A stretch of 64,000 nt of DNA, taken from positions 1-64,000 of the forward strand of contig NZ_JADZLT010000043.1 in the NCBI RefSeq assembly GCF_015904235.1. Reading direction: 5' to 3'. Below are positions 1 to 8,428 of the stretch, piece after piece (position 1 is the stretch's first letter; the number at the start of each line of letters is the position of its first letter). Position numbers and translations under genes: made by a program. Origin of the DNA: Methylobrevis albus (GTDB lineage Bacteria; Pseudomonadota; Alphaproteobacteria; Rhizobiales; Pleomorphomonadaceae). The notes under the pieces are model-generated. The model was not told the origin of the DNA. It searched no databases and saw nothing but the letters and a program-made list of their open reading frames with translations.

Positions 1-78
1 ACGACCCAGGGACCGGCGGTCGCGCATCCGACGCCGCACCTGGCACTGTACCAGAGGACGGCAGAGGTAACTTACAAG

Positions 79-107
79 GGACAGGGAGGGGGGAGCCCCA
101 CGGCACC
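79..107. repeat. Partial copy of the G-run inverted-repeat element (right-arm end)
   Basis: This stretch matches the outer end of the right arm of the inverted-repeat elements at 7650-7811 and 19546-19703, including the GGGACAGGGAGGGGGG core. It also shares the following AGCCCCACGGC with the 19.5 kb copy. The inner part of the arm and the loop are missing, so this looks like a truncated remnant. It lies just downstream of the last gene of the nit cluster. Confidence 0.6.
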
Positions 108-116
108 ACACAACCC

Positions 117-1043
117 TCACCCCACCTTCTCCGTAAAGATCTCCGCGATCGGCACGGTTTCCCCGGCCCGGTACACCCGGCACCAGTGCGCGATCCCTGC
201 GGCCGTCTCGCGCGCGGCCGCGATCACCACCTGCAGGGTCTCGCCCGGCTCGATGTTGCCGCGGAACACCAGGTCGCGCCGCCGCGTCGCAAGCCGACGC
301 GTCGGTTCGCGGAATTGTTGCCATTCGGCGCGGTCGGCGAAGGCCTGGAAACTCGCGAAATAGAGAAAATCCGCGCCGTTGAAATCGAGCGACGGGCACG
401 GGTCGACGCCGAGCCGCGCAATCTCGCCGGCCTCCACGGCGGCAAAGCCCATGTGCGTGCCGAACCCGCCCGACCGGATCGCCGCCGCCCGGCGGACGAG
501 GCCGGTGGCGTCGGCGACCGGCTCTGAAAAGCCCGGCAGTTCGAGCCGCGCGATCGAGCGGTTTCGGCCGTCCTCGGTGCGGTGCACGAACACCGAGACC
601 ATCGTAACCGTTGCGATCGTCTCGCTGTCACGACAAAAGCTTTGCCGGCTCATGAACTGCGTGCGCGACACACGCACGAGCTCCGCCCGCACCGTCAGCA
701 CGTCGTTCTCGCGCGCCCGGCCGAGGTCGCCCTCGACCGAGACCGCGTTGAAGGCGGCATAGACCGGGCGATCGTCGCCGTCGCGGAAGTCCGGCACCGG
801 GCGGCCGGCGGCGCGGGCGAGCAGCAGCCAGTGGCGGTGGCCGCAGTCCTTCAACAGCCAGTTTTCCGACAGCCCGCCGAGCGCCAGCTGCGGCATGCCG
901 AGCAGGATCGTCTCCGGCGCCTCGGCCGCACTCAATGCGCCGCCGCGCGGCCGGAGCAGCGCCGACAGGCGCTGGCCGGCGGCCCCCGCGCGCAGCCCGT
1001 CGAGCAGGCGCCGCGTCTCGGGAGCGCCGAGCGGGCGCGTCAC
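117..1043 (-). CDS. Pnap_2097 family biosynthetic-cluster protein, LnmK-like double hot-dog fold
   Basis: This 308-residue protein resembles the Pnap_2097 family, a marker of this conserved cluster. The family is related to the double hot-dog acyltransferase/decarboxylase LnmK of polyketide biosynthesis. The GTG start overlaps the stop of the upstream flavoprotein gene as GTGA, which implies translational coupling and makes this the last gene of the operon. No ATG in frame fits better. I see no signal peptide or membrane segment, so a soluble cytoplasmic enzyme is expected. Substrate and reaction are unknown. The LnmK relationship suggests a role on an acyl thioester, but that is inference from family membership. 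Confidence 0.8.
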   Translation of the reverse strand: MTRPLGAPETRRLLDGLRAGAAGQRLSALLRPRGGALSAAEAPETILLGMPQLALGGLSENWLLKDCGHRHWLLLARAAGRPVPDFRDGDDRPVYAAFNAVSVEGDLGRARENDVLTVRAELVRVSRTQFMSRQSFCRDSETIATVTMVSVFVHRTEDGRNRSIARLELPGFSEPVADATGLVRRAAAIRSGGFGTHMGFAAVEAGEIARLGVDPCPSLDFNGADFLYFASFQAFADRAEWQQFREPTRRLATRRRDLVFRGNIEPGETLQVVIAAARETAAGIAHWCRVYRAGETVPIAEIFTEKVG

Positions 1044-2323
1044 GCGCTCCTCCGCACCGGCTCGTCCGTGCCGAGTTGGGCGGCGAGATGGGCGGCGACC
1101 GCGTCGCCGAGATAGTCGGCATCGCGCCCGACGCCGACGAAGCGGCCCGAGCCCCAGGTGTGCAGCCACGGCAGGCCGAGCACGTAGACCCCGGGCACCG
1201 CGGTGACGCCGCGCTGGTGCCGAGGATAGCCCGAGCCGTCGAACAGCGGCAGGTCGACGAACGACCAGTCCGAAATGAAGCCGGTCGCCCAGACCACCGC
1301 CGAGACGCCCGACGCCGCGACGTCGAGGTCTTGCGGCTGGTCGGCCGCGGGCTGCCAGACGGGAGCGTAGCGCCCGCCGGGCGGGGCATCGATGCCGGCC
1401 TCGGCGATGTGGCGGTCGATCAGCTCGCAGATGCCGTTGTAGACCGCGTCGGCGCCGTCGAGGTTGGCGGCGAGATCGGCGCGGAAGCGCATTGCGCCGC
1501 CCGGATCGACGCCGTCGAGCCGGCCGTAGAGCCGCATGCCTTCGGCGGCGAAGCGGCGCAGATCGATGTCGCGGCCGCCGCCGCGGCCGGTGAGATAGTG
1601 GTTCGCCTTGCGGCGCACGCCGGCGCCGAGCGGATGCCGCTCGACGGGCAGTTCGTACTGGCCGAGGTCGGCGAGCCAGTCGACGGCGTCGCGGCCGCGG
1701 TAGACGCGCGGGCAGCGCGGCGCCGAGCCGGTGACGAGGTGCACGGCACGCCCGGCGAGGTGCAGGTCCTCGGCGATCTGGCAGCCGGACTGCCCCGACC
1801 CGACCACCACGACGGCGCCCTCGGGCAGGCTCTCCGCGTTGCGATAGGCGGAGGAGTGCACCTGCAGGATCCCGGTCGGCAGCCGTTCGGCGCTGCGCGG
1901 GATGTTCGGCCGGTGATAGCCGCCAACGGCGAGCACCACTGCATCGGCCGTCACGGCGCCCTCCGAGGTCTCGAGCGCGAAGCCGCCGGGCGCCGGCGCG
2001 ATGCGGGTGACGGCGACGCCCTCGCGCACCGGCGCCTCGATGTGGCGGGCATAGCTTTCCACATAGGCGACGATCTCGTCGCGCGGCATGAAGCCGTGCG
2101 GGTCGGCGCCGGCATAGGCAAAGCCCGGCAGCAGGCACTGCCAGTTCGGCGTGACGAGGCAGAAACTGTCCCAGCGCTGCGTCCGCCAGGCATGCCCGAC
2201 GCGGTGCTTCTCGAACACCACATGCGCGATACCGCGCACCGAAAGCTCGCGGCTCATCGCGAGCCCGGCCTGGCCGCCGCCGACGACGACCACGGGGAAA
2301 TGGGGTGCCGGGGCTGTCGTCAT
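1040..2323 (-). CDS. MSMEG_0569 family flavin-dependent oxidoreductase (NitH-like)
   Basis: The 427-residue product is a two-dinucleotide-domain flavoprotein of the flavin monooxygenase type. An FAD-binding GGGQAG sits at residues 15-20, an NAD(P)-binding GSGQSG at 175-180, and the late VVWATGF motif is typical of the superfamily. It probably uses NAD(P)H and FAD to oxidise a small molecule made or modified by the other cluster products; the substrate is not known. The ATG is preceded by GAGGA at suitable spacing. Downstream it overlaps the Pnap_2097 gene by 4 bases. The assignment to the cluster-specific MSMEG_0569 family rests on sequence plus neighbours. Confidence 0.85.
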   Translation of the reverse strand: MTTAPAPHFPVVVVGGGQAGLAMSRELSVRGIAHVVFEKHRVGHAWRTQRWDSFCLVTPNWQCLLPGFAYAGADPHGFMPRDEIVAYVESYARHIEAPVREGVAVTRIAPAPGGFALETSEGAVTADAVVLAVGGYHRPNIPRSAERLPTGILQVHSSAYRNAESLPEGAVVVVGSGQSGCQIAEDLHLAGRAVHLVTGSAPRCPRVYRGRDAVDWLADLGQYELPVERHPLGAGVRRKANHYLTGRGGGRDIDLRRFAAEGMRLYGRLDGVDPGGAMRFRADLAANLDGADAVYNGICELIDRHIAEAGIDAPPGGRYAPVWQPAADQPQDLDVAASGVSAVVWATGFISDWSFVDLPLFDGSGYPRHQRGVTAVPGVYVLGLPWLHTWGSGRFVGVGRDADYLGDAVAAHLAAQLGTDEPVRRSA

Positions 2324-2432
2324 GGCGCGATCCTCGCAGGCGAAACGGAAGGGGCCGCGGCCGGGCCGGCGCGGAGGCCGGGCATCAGGGCGACGGGTGT
2401 CGGACAGGGGGGCAGGGCGCGGCGCGAACGGG

Positions 2433-2714
2433 TCATTCCTCGAACCTCTCGACTGCGACTGCCGCCTCGGGCGCAAAACCCGCGGCCGCCGCCTCGATCC
2501 GGGCGAGCTGGCCAAGAGCGCGCGAGCAGGCAAAGCCGTATTTCGCCTGCACCCGGTCGCTGGCGATGGTGAGCGCGGTGCGGCTGCGGGCGAGGAAATC
2601 GTCCAGCGGATAGGACGCGCCGGGCTGCAGATGCTCCTTCACCACCAGCGAGGGCGAATAACAGGCCTCGCGGCGGCCGTCGGGCCAGCGGACGTGGAAC
2701 AGCATCTCAGGCAT
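2433..2714 (-). CDS. MSMEG_0570 family nitrogen-starvation-response protein
   Basis: A 93-residue protein with no catalytic motif that I recognise. It matches the small MSMEG_0570 family found almost only in this type of cluster and named from a nitrogen-starvation association in mycobacteria. I start it at the internal methionine (MPEML...), because the N-terminal extension possible upstream lies in the glycosyltransferase reading region and looks non-coding. With this start the gene overlaps the end of the glycosyltransferase by 8 bases. A gap of about 110 bases separates it from the flavoprotein gene. It may be a subunit or accessory protein of a neighbouring enzyme; this is not known. Confidence 0.8.
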   Translation of the reverse strand: MPEMLFHVRWPDGRREACYSPSLVVKEHLQPGASYPLDDFLARSRTALTIASDRVQAKYGFACSRALGQLARIEAAAAGFAPEAAVAVERFEE

Positions 2715-3924
2715 CGAGGTGCTCCGGTTCGGCGCCGAGGCGCGGGATATGCGGCGGACAGGGCGCAAGGCCGGCGAGCCGGTGATAGGCGCCGAGATGG
2801 GCGCGGGCGGTGCGCCACCAGCCGTGCTGCGCGGCGACGCCGTCGCCGCCGGCGACCAGCACCCGGCGGATCTCGGGGGCGAGCGCCGACATGGTGGCGG
2901 CGGCGATCGAGGCGGAGCAGGCGGGGTCGCACCAGGCGACGTCGCGCTCGCCGAGATATTCGGTGAACGGCGGGATCGCCGACGTCACCACCGGCACGCC
3001 GGCGGCCATCGCCTCCAGCACGACGAGCCCGAAGCCTTCCTTAACGGACGGGAACAGCAGCACGTCGGCGAGCCGGTAGAGCGCCGGCATCTCGCCCTGG
3101 CGCAGCGGCCCGGTGACGATCACCGTGCCCTCCGGCAGCCCGGTGGCGGCGAGGCGCTCCAGAAACGCAGCGCGGTAGGCGTCGTGGTCGAGCAGCGAGG
3201 CGCCGCCGGCGATGACGAGCCGGGCCTCCGGCCGCCGGGCCCGCACCAGCAGGAAGGCCTCGAGGATCTGCAGCGTGTTCTTGCGCGCCTCGATGCCGCC
3301 GATCGCGAGCAGCACCGGACCCGCGGCGCCGGCAAGACCGAGCCGGTCCCGCAGCGGCCGATCGCTCTCGTCGGGCCGGGCTGAGAACCGCGCCCGGTCG
3401 ACGCCGTTGCCGACGTTGTCCGCCGCACGGCCGAAGTCGCGCGCGAGCAGGTCGCGCCAGGTGTCGGAGACGACGAAGAGTTCATCGGCCGCGGTGATCG
3501 CCCGGAGCTGCAGACGTTGCAGGGCGGGGTCGGCGAAGGCGTCGACATGGTGCACGGTGCGGGCGAAGGCCGGAATCACACCGCGCTCCTTCAGCGTCGC
3601 CAGCGCATTCGCCGAGATGCCGTCCTGCGCGTGGTAGACGTCGAAGCCGCGGTTCGCCGCGTCCTCAAAGTGGGCGACATAGTCGCCCGCCCGCCGGCGC
3701 ACCATCTCGGTGACGCTCGCGCCCGGTGCCAGCGTGGTGGCGGCGACCGAGCGGGTCCGGCAGCGCGTCTCGCGGAAGAAGCCGCGCCCGGCGGGGTCCG
3801 GCGCGTGCACCGTCACCATGTGGCCGAGCCCGGCGAGCGCGTCGCCGAGTTCGAGCGCGTGCACCACCCCGCCGCGCGGGTTGGTGGAATGGGCGAGGAG
3901 CGCGATCTTCAGCGGGCGCGGCAC
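2707..3924 (-). CDS. MSMEG_0565 family glycosyltransferase (GT-B fold)
   Basis: A 405-residue GT4-like glycosyltransferase. The N-terminal domain opens with KIALLAHSTNPRGG, and the C-terminal nucleotide-sugar domain carries the EGFGLVVLE signature with the E-x7-E pair at about residues 296 and 304. It presumably transfers a sugar to the cluster's small-molecule product, but donor and acceptor are unknown. I chose the GTG at 3924: it follows the stop of the AIR-synthase-like gene by 4 bases and has a GGGAGGG ribosome site about 9 bases upstream. An ATG at 3957 would add 11 residues and overlap the previous gene. A glycosyltransferase argues that the cluster makes a metabolite and does not only degrade nitriles. 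Confidence 0.88.
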   Translation of the reverse strand: MPRPLKIALLAHSTNPRGGVVHALELGDALAGLGHMVTVHAPDPAGRGFFRETRCRTRSVAATTLAPGASVTEMVRRRAGDYVAHFEDAANRGFDVYHAQDGISANALATLKERGVIPAFARTVHHVDAFADPALQRLQLRAITAADELFVVSDTWRDLLARDFGRAADNVGNGVDRARFSARPDESDRPLRDRLGLAGAAGPVLLAIGGIEARKNTLQILEAFLLVRARRPEARLVIAGGASLLDHDAYRAAFLERLAATGLPEGTVIVTGPLRQGEMPALYRLADVLLFPSVKEGFGLVVLEAMAAGVPVVTSAIPPFTEYLGERDVAWCDPACSASIAAATMSALAPEIRRVLVAGGDGVAAQHGWWRTARAHLGAYHRLAGLAPCPPHIPRLGAEPEHLDA

Positions 3925-3928
3925 GGGG

Positions 3929-4915
3929 TCAGGCCCTCCCGCCGGGCGCGCAGCCAATCAGGCTCGCGCGGGAAAAATCCCAGATCGTCTCCACGGCGTC
4001 GCCGTCGCGGATCGTCACCAGCGGCTCGGCTGTGACCGCGCCGACATCGGCGGCGACGATGCCGCGCGCGGCAAAGCGCGCGGTGATCGCGGCGACGTTT
4101 TCGGGCGGCGCGGCGAAGATGTAGCCGAAGCTCGGAAAGGTCTGCAGCCAGCGTTCCAGCGGCACGCCGGCCGGGCGCGGTACCTTGGCGACGTCGATCG
4201 CGACGCCGACGCCGGAGGCCTCTGCCAGCATCGCGGCGGTGCCGACGATGCCGCCCTGGCTGATGTCTTTCGCCGCCGGCGCGAGGCCAGCCTCGGCGAT
4301 CAGCGGCAGCAGCTCGAGATCGGCGCGCAGTCGCGCCGCCGGCGCATCGGTCGCCGCCTCGAAGTTGGCGAACGGCTCGCGGTAGCGGCCGCGCAGGTCG
4401 ATCGCAGCCACCAGCCGGTGGCCGGGGCGGGCGTCGAACGAAGTGAGCAGCCGCTGCGCCCGGCCGAGCACGGCGACCGCGAGCTGGCCGCGGTCGGTGC
4501 GGCTGTTGGCGTGGCCGCCGACGATCGGCACGCCGAAGCGGGCGGAGGCGGCGGCGAGCCCGTCGAGCACGGGAGCTGCGCCCGCCTCGCCGTCGGACCA
4601 GATCGCATCGACCACCGCGATCGGCCGGCCGCCCATGGCCGCGACGTCGGAGAGGTTGACCATGACGCCGCACCAGCCGGCGAACCACGGGTCCTGCGCG
4701 ACGAAGCCGTTCATGAAGCCTTCGACCGCGAGCAGCAGGAAGCCGTCGCCGTCCGGAATCGCGGCACAGTCGTCACCGACCGGGATCGCCGAGGCGCCCG
4801 AGAGGCCGAGCCGGCGCGCCACCGCGCCGATGTCGGCCTTGGCGGCCAGCCCGGCGCTGGCCTTCAGCGTCGCGGCCAGCGCCTCGAGGGCGATGACGGG
4901 CCTGAGCGCGCTCAT
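3929..4915 (-). CDS. nitF: AIR-synthase-like protein, Sll0787/MSMEG_0567 C-terminal family (NitF)
   Basis: The 328-residue product belongs to the PurM/SelD/HypE/ThiL superfamily of ATP-dependent enzymes. The N-terminal region has the GDDCAAI acidic motif, followed by MVNLSDVAAMGG and the glycine-rich GGHANS stretch. KDISQGG stands where the second domain begins. Such proteins activate a carbonyl or thiocarboxylate oxygen with ATP, but the substrate of this branch is unknown. The ATG overlaps the stop of the acetyltransferase gene as ATGA. In some genomes the acetyltransferase and this domain form one MSMEG_0567 polypeptide; here they are two coupled genes. Confidence 0.87.
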   Translation of the reverse strand: MSALRPVIALEALAATLKASAGLAAKADIGAVARRLGLSGASAIPVGDDCAAIPDGDGFLLLAVEGFMNGFVAQDPWFAGWCGVMVNLSDVAAMGGRPIAVVDAIWSDGEAGAAPVLDGLAAASARFGVPIVGGHANSRTDRGQLAVAVLGRAQRLLTSFDARPGHRLVAAIDLRGRYREPFANFEAATDAPAARLRADLELLPLIAEAGLAPAAKDISQGGIVGTAAMLAEASGVGVAIDVAKVPRPAGVPLERWLQTFPSFGYIFAAPPENVAAITARFAARGIVAADVGAVTAEPLVTIRDGDAVETIWDFSRASLIGCAPGGRA

Positions 4916-5496
4916 GCGGCAACCGCCGCGCCGCGCGCCCGCGCCGGCTGCCGCCGCCCGGGCACGCTCTGCAGCGACAGGAAGCCTGTTTCCGCGTCGT
5001 CGATCGGCGGGTAATGCGCAAGGTCCGCCCGCATCCGGTGATGCGGCCGGCCGTGCAGGTCGACCACCTCCAGGGTTTCCCAGTGCACCCGGTGAAACAG
5101 CGGCGCATTCTGCGCCTGCACATGGGCGAGGAAGGTGTGACAGCCGCGGGCGTGCGCCGAGGAGACGGCGAGGCGGATCAGCGCCGCGCCCAGCGCGCCG
5201 ACGCGGCGATAGGCCGGGGCGACGGCGAGCCGCGAGCCCCACCAGAGCCCGGGCTCCGGCTCGTGGATCCGCACCGTGCCGGCGACCTCGTCGTCGACGA
5301 TCGAGAGGGAGGCGAGCGCCACGATCGGGATCGACACCGCGTCGATCGCGTCGCGGTCGTCGCCGCCGAAAAGGCCCTGCTCCTCGCAGAACACGCGGCG
5401 GCGCAGCTCCGCCGCGCCGCGGCGCTCCCACGGGCTGGTGGCGAACTTCACCTGATAGGCGCATGCGAGATAGGGGCGGACCGGTTCGAACATCAC
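4912..5496 (-). CDS. nitE: GNAT-type acetyltransferase, MSMEG_0567 N-terminal family (NitE)
   Basis: A 194-residue GCN5-related N-acetyltransferase. The acceptor region has LRRRVFCEEQGLF, the central strand is VAGTVRIHE, and the acetyl-CoA pyrophosphate loop lies in LAVAPAYRRVGALGAAL. The tail after about residue 160 is short and basic and may be a linker relic of the fused MSMEG_0567 form. The start is either GTG at 5496, overlapping the radical SAM stop as GTGA, or the adjacent ATG at 5493. A GGGGGTGG stretch lies upstream of both. It probably acylates an amine in the cluster pathway; the acceptor is unknown. Confidence 0.87.
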   Translation of the reverse strand: MMFEPVRPYLACAYQVKFATSPWERRGAAELRRRVFCEEQGLFGGDDRDAIDAVSIPIVALASLSIVDDEVAGTVRIHEPEPGLWWGSRLAVAPAYRRVGALGAALIRLAVSSAHARGCHTFLAHVQAQNAPLFHRVHWETLEVVDLHGRPHHRMRADLAHYPPIDDAETGFLSLQSVPGRRQPARARGAAVAA

Positions 5497-6617
5497 GGCG
5501 CCACCCCCTTTTCGTAGGCCGACAGCGCCGAGCAGGCGCCGCAGCGGCCGCAGCCGGCCTTGATGTCGGTGGCGGAAAGCCCGCCGGCGCGCACCATTTT
5601 CGAAAGCGGCCCGAGGATCTCGTGCATGAACGCCGGCGACGGCGTCGGGTGGCTTTCGAGCGGCGTGCCGGAGATCGGCACGAACGGCACTACGAAGGGA
5701 TAGACCCCGAGCGCGACGAGCTTTTCCGACATGGCGAGGATCGCCTCCGCCGTGTCGCCGAGCCCGGCGAGGATGTAGGTCGAGACCTGGCCGCGGCCGA
5801 ACACCGGCACCGCGGCGGCGAACGCCGCGAGGTAGCGCTCGACCGAGACCTGCGCCTTGCCGGGCATGATCCGGCTACGCACCTCCGGCGTCACCGCCTC
5901 TAGGTGCATGCCGAGCGCGTCGGCGCCGGCGTCCTTCAGGCGCTGGAACCACGCGTCGTCGTCCGGCGGCTCGGACTGCACCTGGATCGGCAGGTCGACG
6001 GCGGCCTTCACGGCGGCGGCGCTCTCGGCGAGGATTTCGCAGCCGCGGTCGCGGCCGGGCGGCGTGCCGGTGGTCATCACCATGTGCTTGACCCCGTCGA
6101 GCTCGACGGCGGCCTTGGCGACCTCGGCGAGCTGCGCCGGCGTCTTGCGCTCGATGGTGCGCCCTGCCGCGAGGCTCTGGCCGATGGCGCAGAACTGGCA
6201 GGTCTTGGTGCGGCTCTGGTAGCGGATGCAGCTCTGCAGCACCGTCGTCGCCAGCACGTCGCGCCCGTGCAGCACGGCGATCTTCGAATAGGGAATGCCG
6301 TCCGCGGTGCTGAGCCCGTAGAACTTCGGCTGCAGCGGGAAGGTCACCTCGCCGAGGCTGACGCCGTCGCGCGAGACGCGGCTGCGGCCGAAGGCGTCGG
6401 GCTTCTCGACGAGATACGGGCTCTCGAAGGCGGGCGCGGTGTGCACCGGCACCATCACCGTCATGCCGTCGACGGTCATCGCCTTGTGGTCGGAGGGACC
6501 CGCGCCGCCGCGGCGGCTGTCCGCCCCGGCCTTCGGATCAACGAGCCGGACCCCGTAGGACTGCAACTCGTTGATCAGGCGTCCGGTCGCCATCGGCGTC
6601 GGCATCTGCGGCTTCAT
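5493..6617 (-). CDS. nitD: MSMEG_0568 family radical SAM protein (NitD)
   Basis: The 374-residue product resembles biotin-synthase-type radical SAM enzymes of the cluster-specific MSMEG_0568 family. The cysteines that can hold the SAM-binding [4Fe-4S] cluster are C130, C140 and C143, a CX9CX2C spacing and not the usual CX3CX2C. A second set, C356, C359 and C362 (CX2CX2C), sits at the C-terminus and may bind an auxiliary cluster. A glycine-rich MTTGTPPG stretch follows the first cluster. The ATG at 6617 has AAAGGA 7 bases upstream, and it makes the gene overlap the nitrilase by 80 bases. The reaction is not known. Confidence 0.88.
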   Translation of the reverse strand: MKPQMPTPMATGRLINELQSYGVRLVDPKAGADSRRGGAGPSDHKAMTVDGMTVMVPVHTAPAFESPYLVEKPDAFGRSRVSRDGVSLGEVTFPLQPKFYGLSTADGIPYSKIAVLHGRDVLATTVLQSCIRYQSRTKTCQFCAIGQSLAAGRTIERKTPAQLAEVAKAAVELDGVKHMVMTTGTPPGRDRGCEILAESAAAVKAAVDLPIQVQSEPPDDDAWFQRLKDAGADALGMHLEAVTPEVRSRIMPGKAQVSVERYLAAFAAAVPVFGRGQVSTYILAGLGDTAEAILAMSEKLVALGVYPFVVPFVPISGTPLESHPTPSPAFMHEILGPLSKMVRAGGLSATDIKAGCGRCGACSALSAYEKGVAP

Positions 6618-7608
6618 CGCGGATCCTTTCGAGCGGGAGGTGGTCGAGCGGGTTCTGGTCGGCGGCAGGGAAGGCGGCGGCGAGGTGCATGGGCACGGCC
6701 GGCCGGGTGTCGAGATTGAGCGAGAGCAGCTCCGGCCGGGCGTAGTGGCCGACCGAATCCATCATCCGCTTGCGCTTCACGATCAGGCTCATGTCGAGGT
6801 CGGCGACGAGGACGCCCTCGCCCTCTTTCAGCGGCGGCACGAGGTGCGCGCCCTCCGGCGAGATGATCGCCGTGCAGCAGCCGCCGCGCAGCGCCCGCTG
6901 CAGCTTCTCGTCCGGCGTCACCGAGGCGATCTGCTCCTCGGTCAGCCAGCCGGTGGCATTCACCACGAAGCAGCCGGATTCCAGCGCGTGATGCCGGATC
7001 GTCACCTCCATCTGGTCGGCGAAGATCTGGCCGACCATCGAGCCCGGGAACTGCGCGACGTGGATTTCCTCGTGCTGCGCCATCAGCGCGTAGCGGGCGA
7101 GCGGGTTGTAGTGCTCCCAGCAGGCGAGCGCACCGACCCGGCCGACGGCGGTCTCGACGACCTTCAGGCCGGCGCCGTCGCCCTGGCCCCAGATCATGCG
7201 CTCGTGGAAGGTCGGCGTGATCTTGCGCCGCTTCAGCTTCAAGGTTCCGTCGGCGTCGAACACGAGCTGGGTGTTGTAGAGCGAGCCGTGGTCGCGCTCG
7301 TTGACGCCGAGCACCACGACGACGCCGAGCCGCCGCGCGGCGGCGGCCACCGCCTCCGTCACCGGCCCCGGCACCACGACGGCGTGCTCGTAGAGCCGGG
7401 CGTGCTCGGCCCCCGTCAGCACCGGCGGCAGCACGAAGGAGAAATAGGGGTACCAGGGCACGAAGGTCTCGGGAAACACCACCAGCTGCGCGCCCTTGCC
7501 CGCCGCCTCGGCGAGCGCGTTCAGCACGCGCACCAGCGTCCCGGCCCCGTCGGTGAGGTCCGGCGCGATCTGCACGGCGGCGGCGCGGACGATGATCTTC
7601 TCGGGCAT
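6538..7608 (-). CDS. nitC: Nitrilase of the Nit1C cluster (Nit6803/NitC family)
   Basis: A 356-residue carbon-nitrogen hydrolase with the full nitrilase triad: Glu47 in FPETF, Lys129 in [11 protein letters not shown] and Cys163 in [11 protein letters not shown]. Nitrilases hydrolyse R-CN to the carboxylate and ammonia. The NitC enzyme of a cyanotrophic pseudomonad acts on 2-aminonitriles, and the Synechocystis member (Nit6803) is a well-studied nitrilase. The ATG at 7608 has AGAGGA 9 bases upstream. The C-terminal 25-30 residues are acidic and are encoded in the stretch that also encodes the start of the radical SAM protein. A large hairpin-forming repeat lies between this gene and nitB. Confidence 0.93.
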   Translation of the reverse strand: MPEKIIVRAAAVQIAPDLTDGAGTLVRVLNALAEAAGKGAQLVVFPETFVPWYPYFSFVLPPVLTGAEHARLYEHAVVVPGPVTEAVAAAARRLGVVVVLGVNERDHGSLYNTQLVFDADGTLKLKRRKITPTFHERMIWGQGDGAGLKVVETAVGRVGALACWEHYNPLARYALMAQHEEIHVAQFPGSMVGQIFADQMEVTIRHHALESGCFVVNATGWLTEEQIASVTPDEKLQRALRGGCCTAIISPEGAHLVPPLKEGEGVLVADLDMSLIVKRKRMMDSVGHYARPELLSLNLDTRPAVPMHLAAAFPAADQNPLDHLPLERIRDEAADADADGDRTPDQRVAVLRGPAR

Positions 7609-7649
7609 CGGACGGGTCCTCTGGTTGTCAGGCGTCTTGCCGTGCTGCC

Positions 7650-7811
7650 TCCCCCCTCCCTGTCCCTCCCCCGCTTCGCAGGAGAGGGGACGCAGGAGGT
7701 GGGGGCGACTGCACAATCAGCGTTTCGATCCGGCGCGACCTTCGTGATGCGAAAGCCGGCGCTCCCATCGTCCCCTCTCCTGCGAAGCGGGGGAGGGACA
7801 GGGAGGGGGGA
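7650..7811. repeat. 162 bp inverted-repeat element with perfect 43 bp arms (copy A)
   Basis: The arms 7650-7692 and 7769-7811 are perfect inverted copies, 43 bases each, around a 76-base centre. The arms begin with C-runs (CCCTCCCTGTCCCTCCCC) and contain GCTTCGCAGGAGAGGGGACG. The element lies between nitB and nitC in the direction of transcription, so the mRNA would fold into a very stable hairpin. Copy B at 19546-19703 has nearly the same arms and a related 76-base centre. No ORF is inside. It resembles a non-autonomous or REP-like repeat, though its mobility is not shown. Confidence 0.9.
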
Positions 7812-7853
7812 AGGCCCCGCGACGGGCCTAAGCCGCGCCGCGGAGCCGCCGCC

Positions 7854-8336
7854 TCACAGCGTCCAGGTGTCGAGGATGAAGGCGTTGTCGCGGCGGTGCA
7901 GCAGCACCACGTCGAGCACGTCGAGCGGATGGATCGGCTTGATGCCGGGGATCAGCGCGCCTTCGCCATGGCCGTACAGCGCCTGCAGGGCGAAGCGGCA
8001 GGCGTAGACCTTGCCGCCCTCGGCCATGAACTTGGTCAGCTGGTTGTTGAAGTTCTGGTGGCCGGGGAACGCTTCGTCGCCGAGCGTCGGGAAGCCGCGC
8101 TGCACGCCGAGCGTGACGCCGGGGCCGTAGAGCAGCACCGAGGTCTCGAAACCCTTGCGCAGCAGGCGCAGCGCCTGCAGCAGGTTGACGAGGCCGATCG
8201 AGCCTTCGAAAGCAACGGTATGGAAGGTGATCAGCGCCTTCTCTCCCGGCGCGGCCTTGACGTCCTCGAACACCTTCTCCTCGTAGTCGACGAGGAAATC
8301 ACCCTTCTGGTTCGCGGGCTTCGTTACTTCCGGCAT
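7854..8336 (-). CDS. nitB: MSMEG_0572/Sll0783 family nitrogen-starvation-response protein (NitB)
   Basis: A 160-residue soluble protein of the Sll0783 family, with a DsrE-like alternating pattern and a central [15 protein letters not shown] segment. In Synechocystis, sll0783 is induced by nitrogen starvation and its loss lowers polyhydroxybutyrate accumulation; the molecular function is unknown. It is the first gene of the nit operon. The ATG has AAGGAG 8 bases upstream, and a perfect sigma-54 promoter lies 93-107 bases upstream. A conserved Cys in [11 protein letters not shown] might be redox active, but this is speculation. Confidence 0.9.
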   Translation of the reverse strand: MPEVTKPANQKGDFLVDYEEKVFEDVKAAPGEKALITFHTVAFEGSIGLVNLLQALRLLRKGFETSVLLYGPGVTLGVQRGFPTLGDEAFPGHQNFNNQLTKFMAEGGKVYACRFALQALYGHGEGALIPGIKPIHPLDVLDVVLLHRRDNAFILDTWTL

Positions 8337-8428
8337 GAACGCGTCTCCTTGGAAGGCGCGGCGCCTCTGGGCACCGTCGTGGCTGCGGATCGGCCGAATG
8401 GTTGCCGAACCGCTCGCAACACTTCATC

